64,000 bases of DNA. Source: Tenebrio molitor (lineage: Eukaryota > Arthropoda > Insecta > Coleoptera > Tenebrionidae). The stretch lies in the NCBI RefSeq assembly GCF_963966145.1, contig NC_091049.1, positions 28,334,001-28,398,000 of the forward strand, read 5' to 3'. Under the pieces are notes generated by a model that was not told the origin of the DNA, did no database searches, and saw only the letters and a list, made by a program, of their open reading frames with translations. Positions 63,668 through 64,000 of the stretch are shown here, piece by piece. The first letter of the stretch is position 1. Each line of letters begins with the position of its first letter. Both the position numbers and the translations under genes were made by a program.

Positions 63668-64000
63668 ATGGATTTGGAAATAATTGAAATTCTCTACAAA
63701 TTTGGAAAAATATTTGCGCTGACTCCGCCTTCGTCCAAGAGGAAGAAGTTAAACCATTTACAAAGATACTACAGTTTTTTGATATTTGCTCTATACTTGG
63801 TTGGGGTTACAATTCACAACTACAATATCATATCTTATCATACTGTACTAAGCCCCAGCCGCTTGACCTTGACAATTTATATATTCTTCTACAACTGTAT
63901 GGTCCAATTTTACATTTTGATAATTGTCATGGGCCTGCATCGAAAGCGCTGGTTCACATTGATCCAGAATCTCAGAAATGTCAAAATACCCCGAAACCGC
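63668..64000 (+). CDS. Gustatory receptor (7tm_7), 5' part only (111 codons)
   Basis: Starts MDLEIIEILYKFGKIFALTP and is open to the edge, ending in LIQNLRNVKIPRNR. LQRYYSFLIFALYLVGVTIH is TM1, FYNCMVQFYILIIVMGLHRK is the end of TM2, and KRWFTLIQNLRNVK matches KRWFTLIDGLKSIK of the 22748 receptor. This places it in the divergent clade with 22748 and 54-59 kb. The remaining exon 1, the intron and the last exon lie outside the window, so intactness cannot be judged. Confidence 0.85.
   Translation, partial: MDLEIIEILYKFGKIFALTPPSSKRKKLNHLQRYYSFLIFALYLVGVTIHNYNIISYHTVLSPSRLTLTIYIFFYNCMVQFYILIIVMGLHRKRWFTLIQNLRNVKIPRNR

Overview
The window is an insect nuclear genome segment, most likely from a beetle. 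It is AT-rich, has spliceosomal introns of about 50 bp, and is dominated by one clustered family of seven-transmembrane gustatory receptors (insect chemoreceptor superfamily, Pfam 7tm_7). I count 20 apparently complete receptor genes, one receptor cut by the right edge (63668-64000), and at least nine receptor pseudogenes or remnants. The beetle assignment, perhaps a tenebrionid, is inferred from the style of the expansion and the tiny introns; nothing in the sequence names the species.

The complete receptors share one architecture. Exon 1 of about 262-276 codons starts with a Met-Asp-(Leu/Phe/Ser) motif and ends almost always at a Trp codon. A phase-0 intron follows, 45-54 bp in all but one gene and exactly 51 bp in the largest clade. 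A last exon of about 83-90 codons ends in the gustatory-receptor TM7 signature of the form TxFLLVMIQF. Proteins are 349-365 residues. Family knowledge says they act as ligand-gated cation channel subunits in taste neuron dendrites, with the N-terminus inside the cell; no ligand can be read from the sequence.

Layout. 1-2990: transposon debris (hAT remnant, MITEs, a LINE 3' end). 2995-5748: two minus-strand receptors. 5749-8420: receptor remnants and a Helitron helicase fragment. 8846-13681: two plus-strand receptors around a mariner-type element. 13758-19690: an R2/R4-type LINE in antisense, split by a hAT element that is itself split by a mariner-type element. 19887-22436: a receptor remnant and a TTAA-bounded element holding tyrosine-recombinase remnants. 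22748-26582: one plus and one minus receptor. 26918-30000: minus-strand receptor pseudogenes head-to-head with plus-strand receptors. 31070-34820: a second LINE copy with three nested insertions. 35422-53980: six plus-strand receptors amplified as segmental repeat units with decayed minus-strand partners. 54396-62833: six more divergent receptors. 62970-63383: a SINE with two tRNA-like boxes. 63668-end: the start of another receptor.

The large clade seems to have grown by duplication of a unit that originally held two head-to-head receptors sharing one intergenic promoter region. The plus-strand partner stayed intact and the minus-strand partner decayed in every copy seen here. A dyad, GTGAC-N9-GTCAC, recurs in that shared region at a similar distance from the start codon and is the best regulatory candidate in the window.
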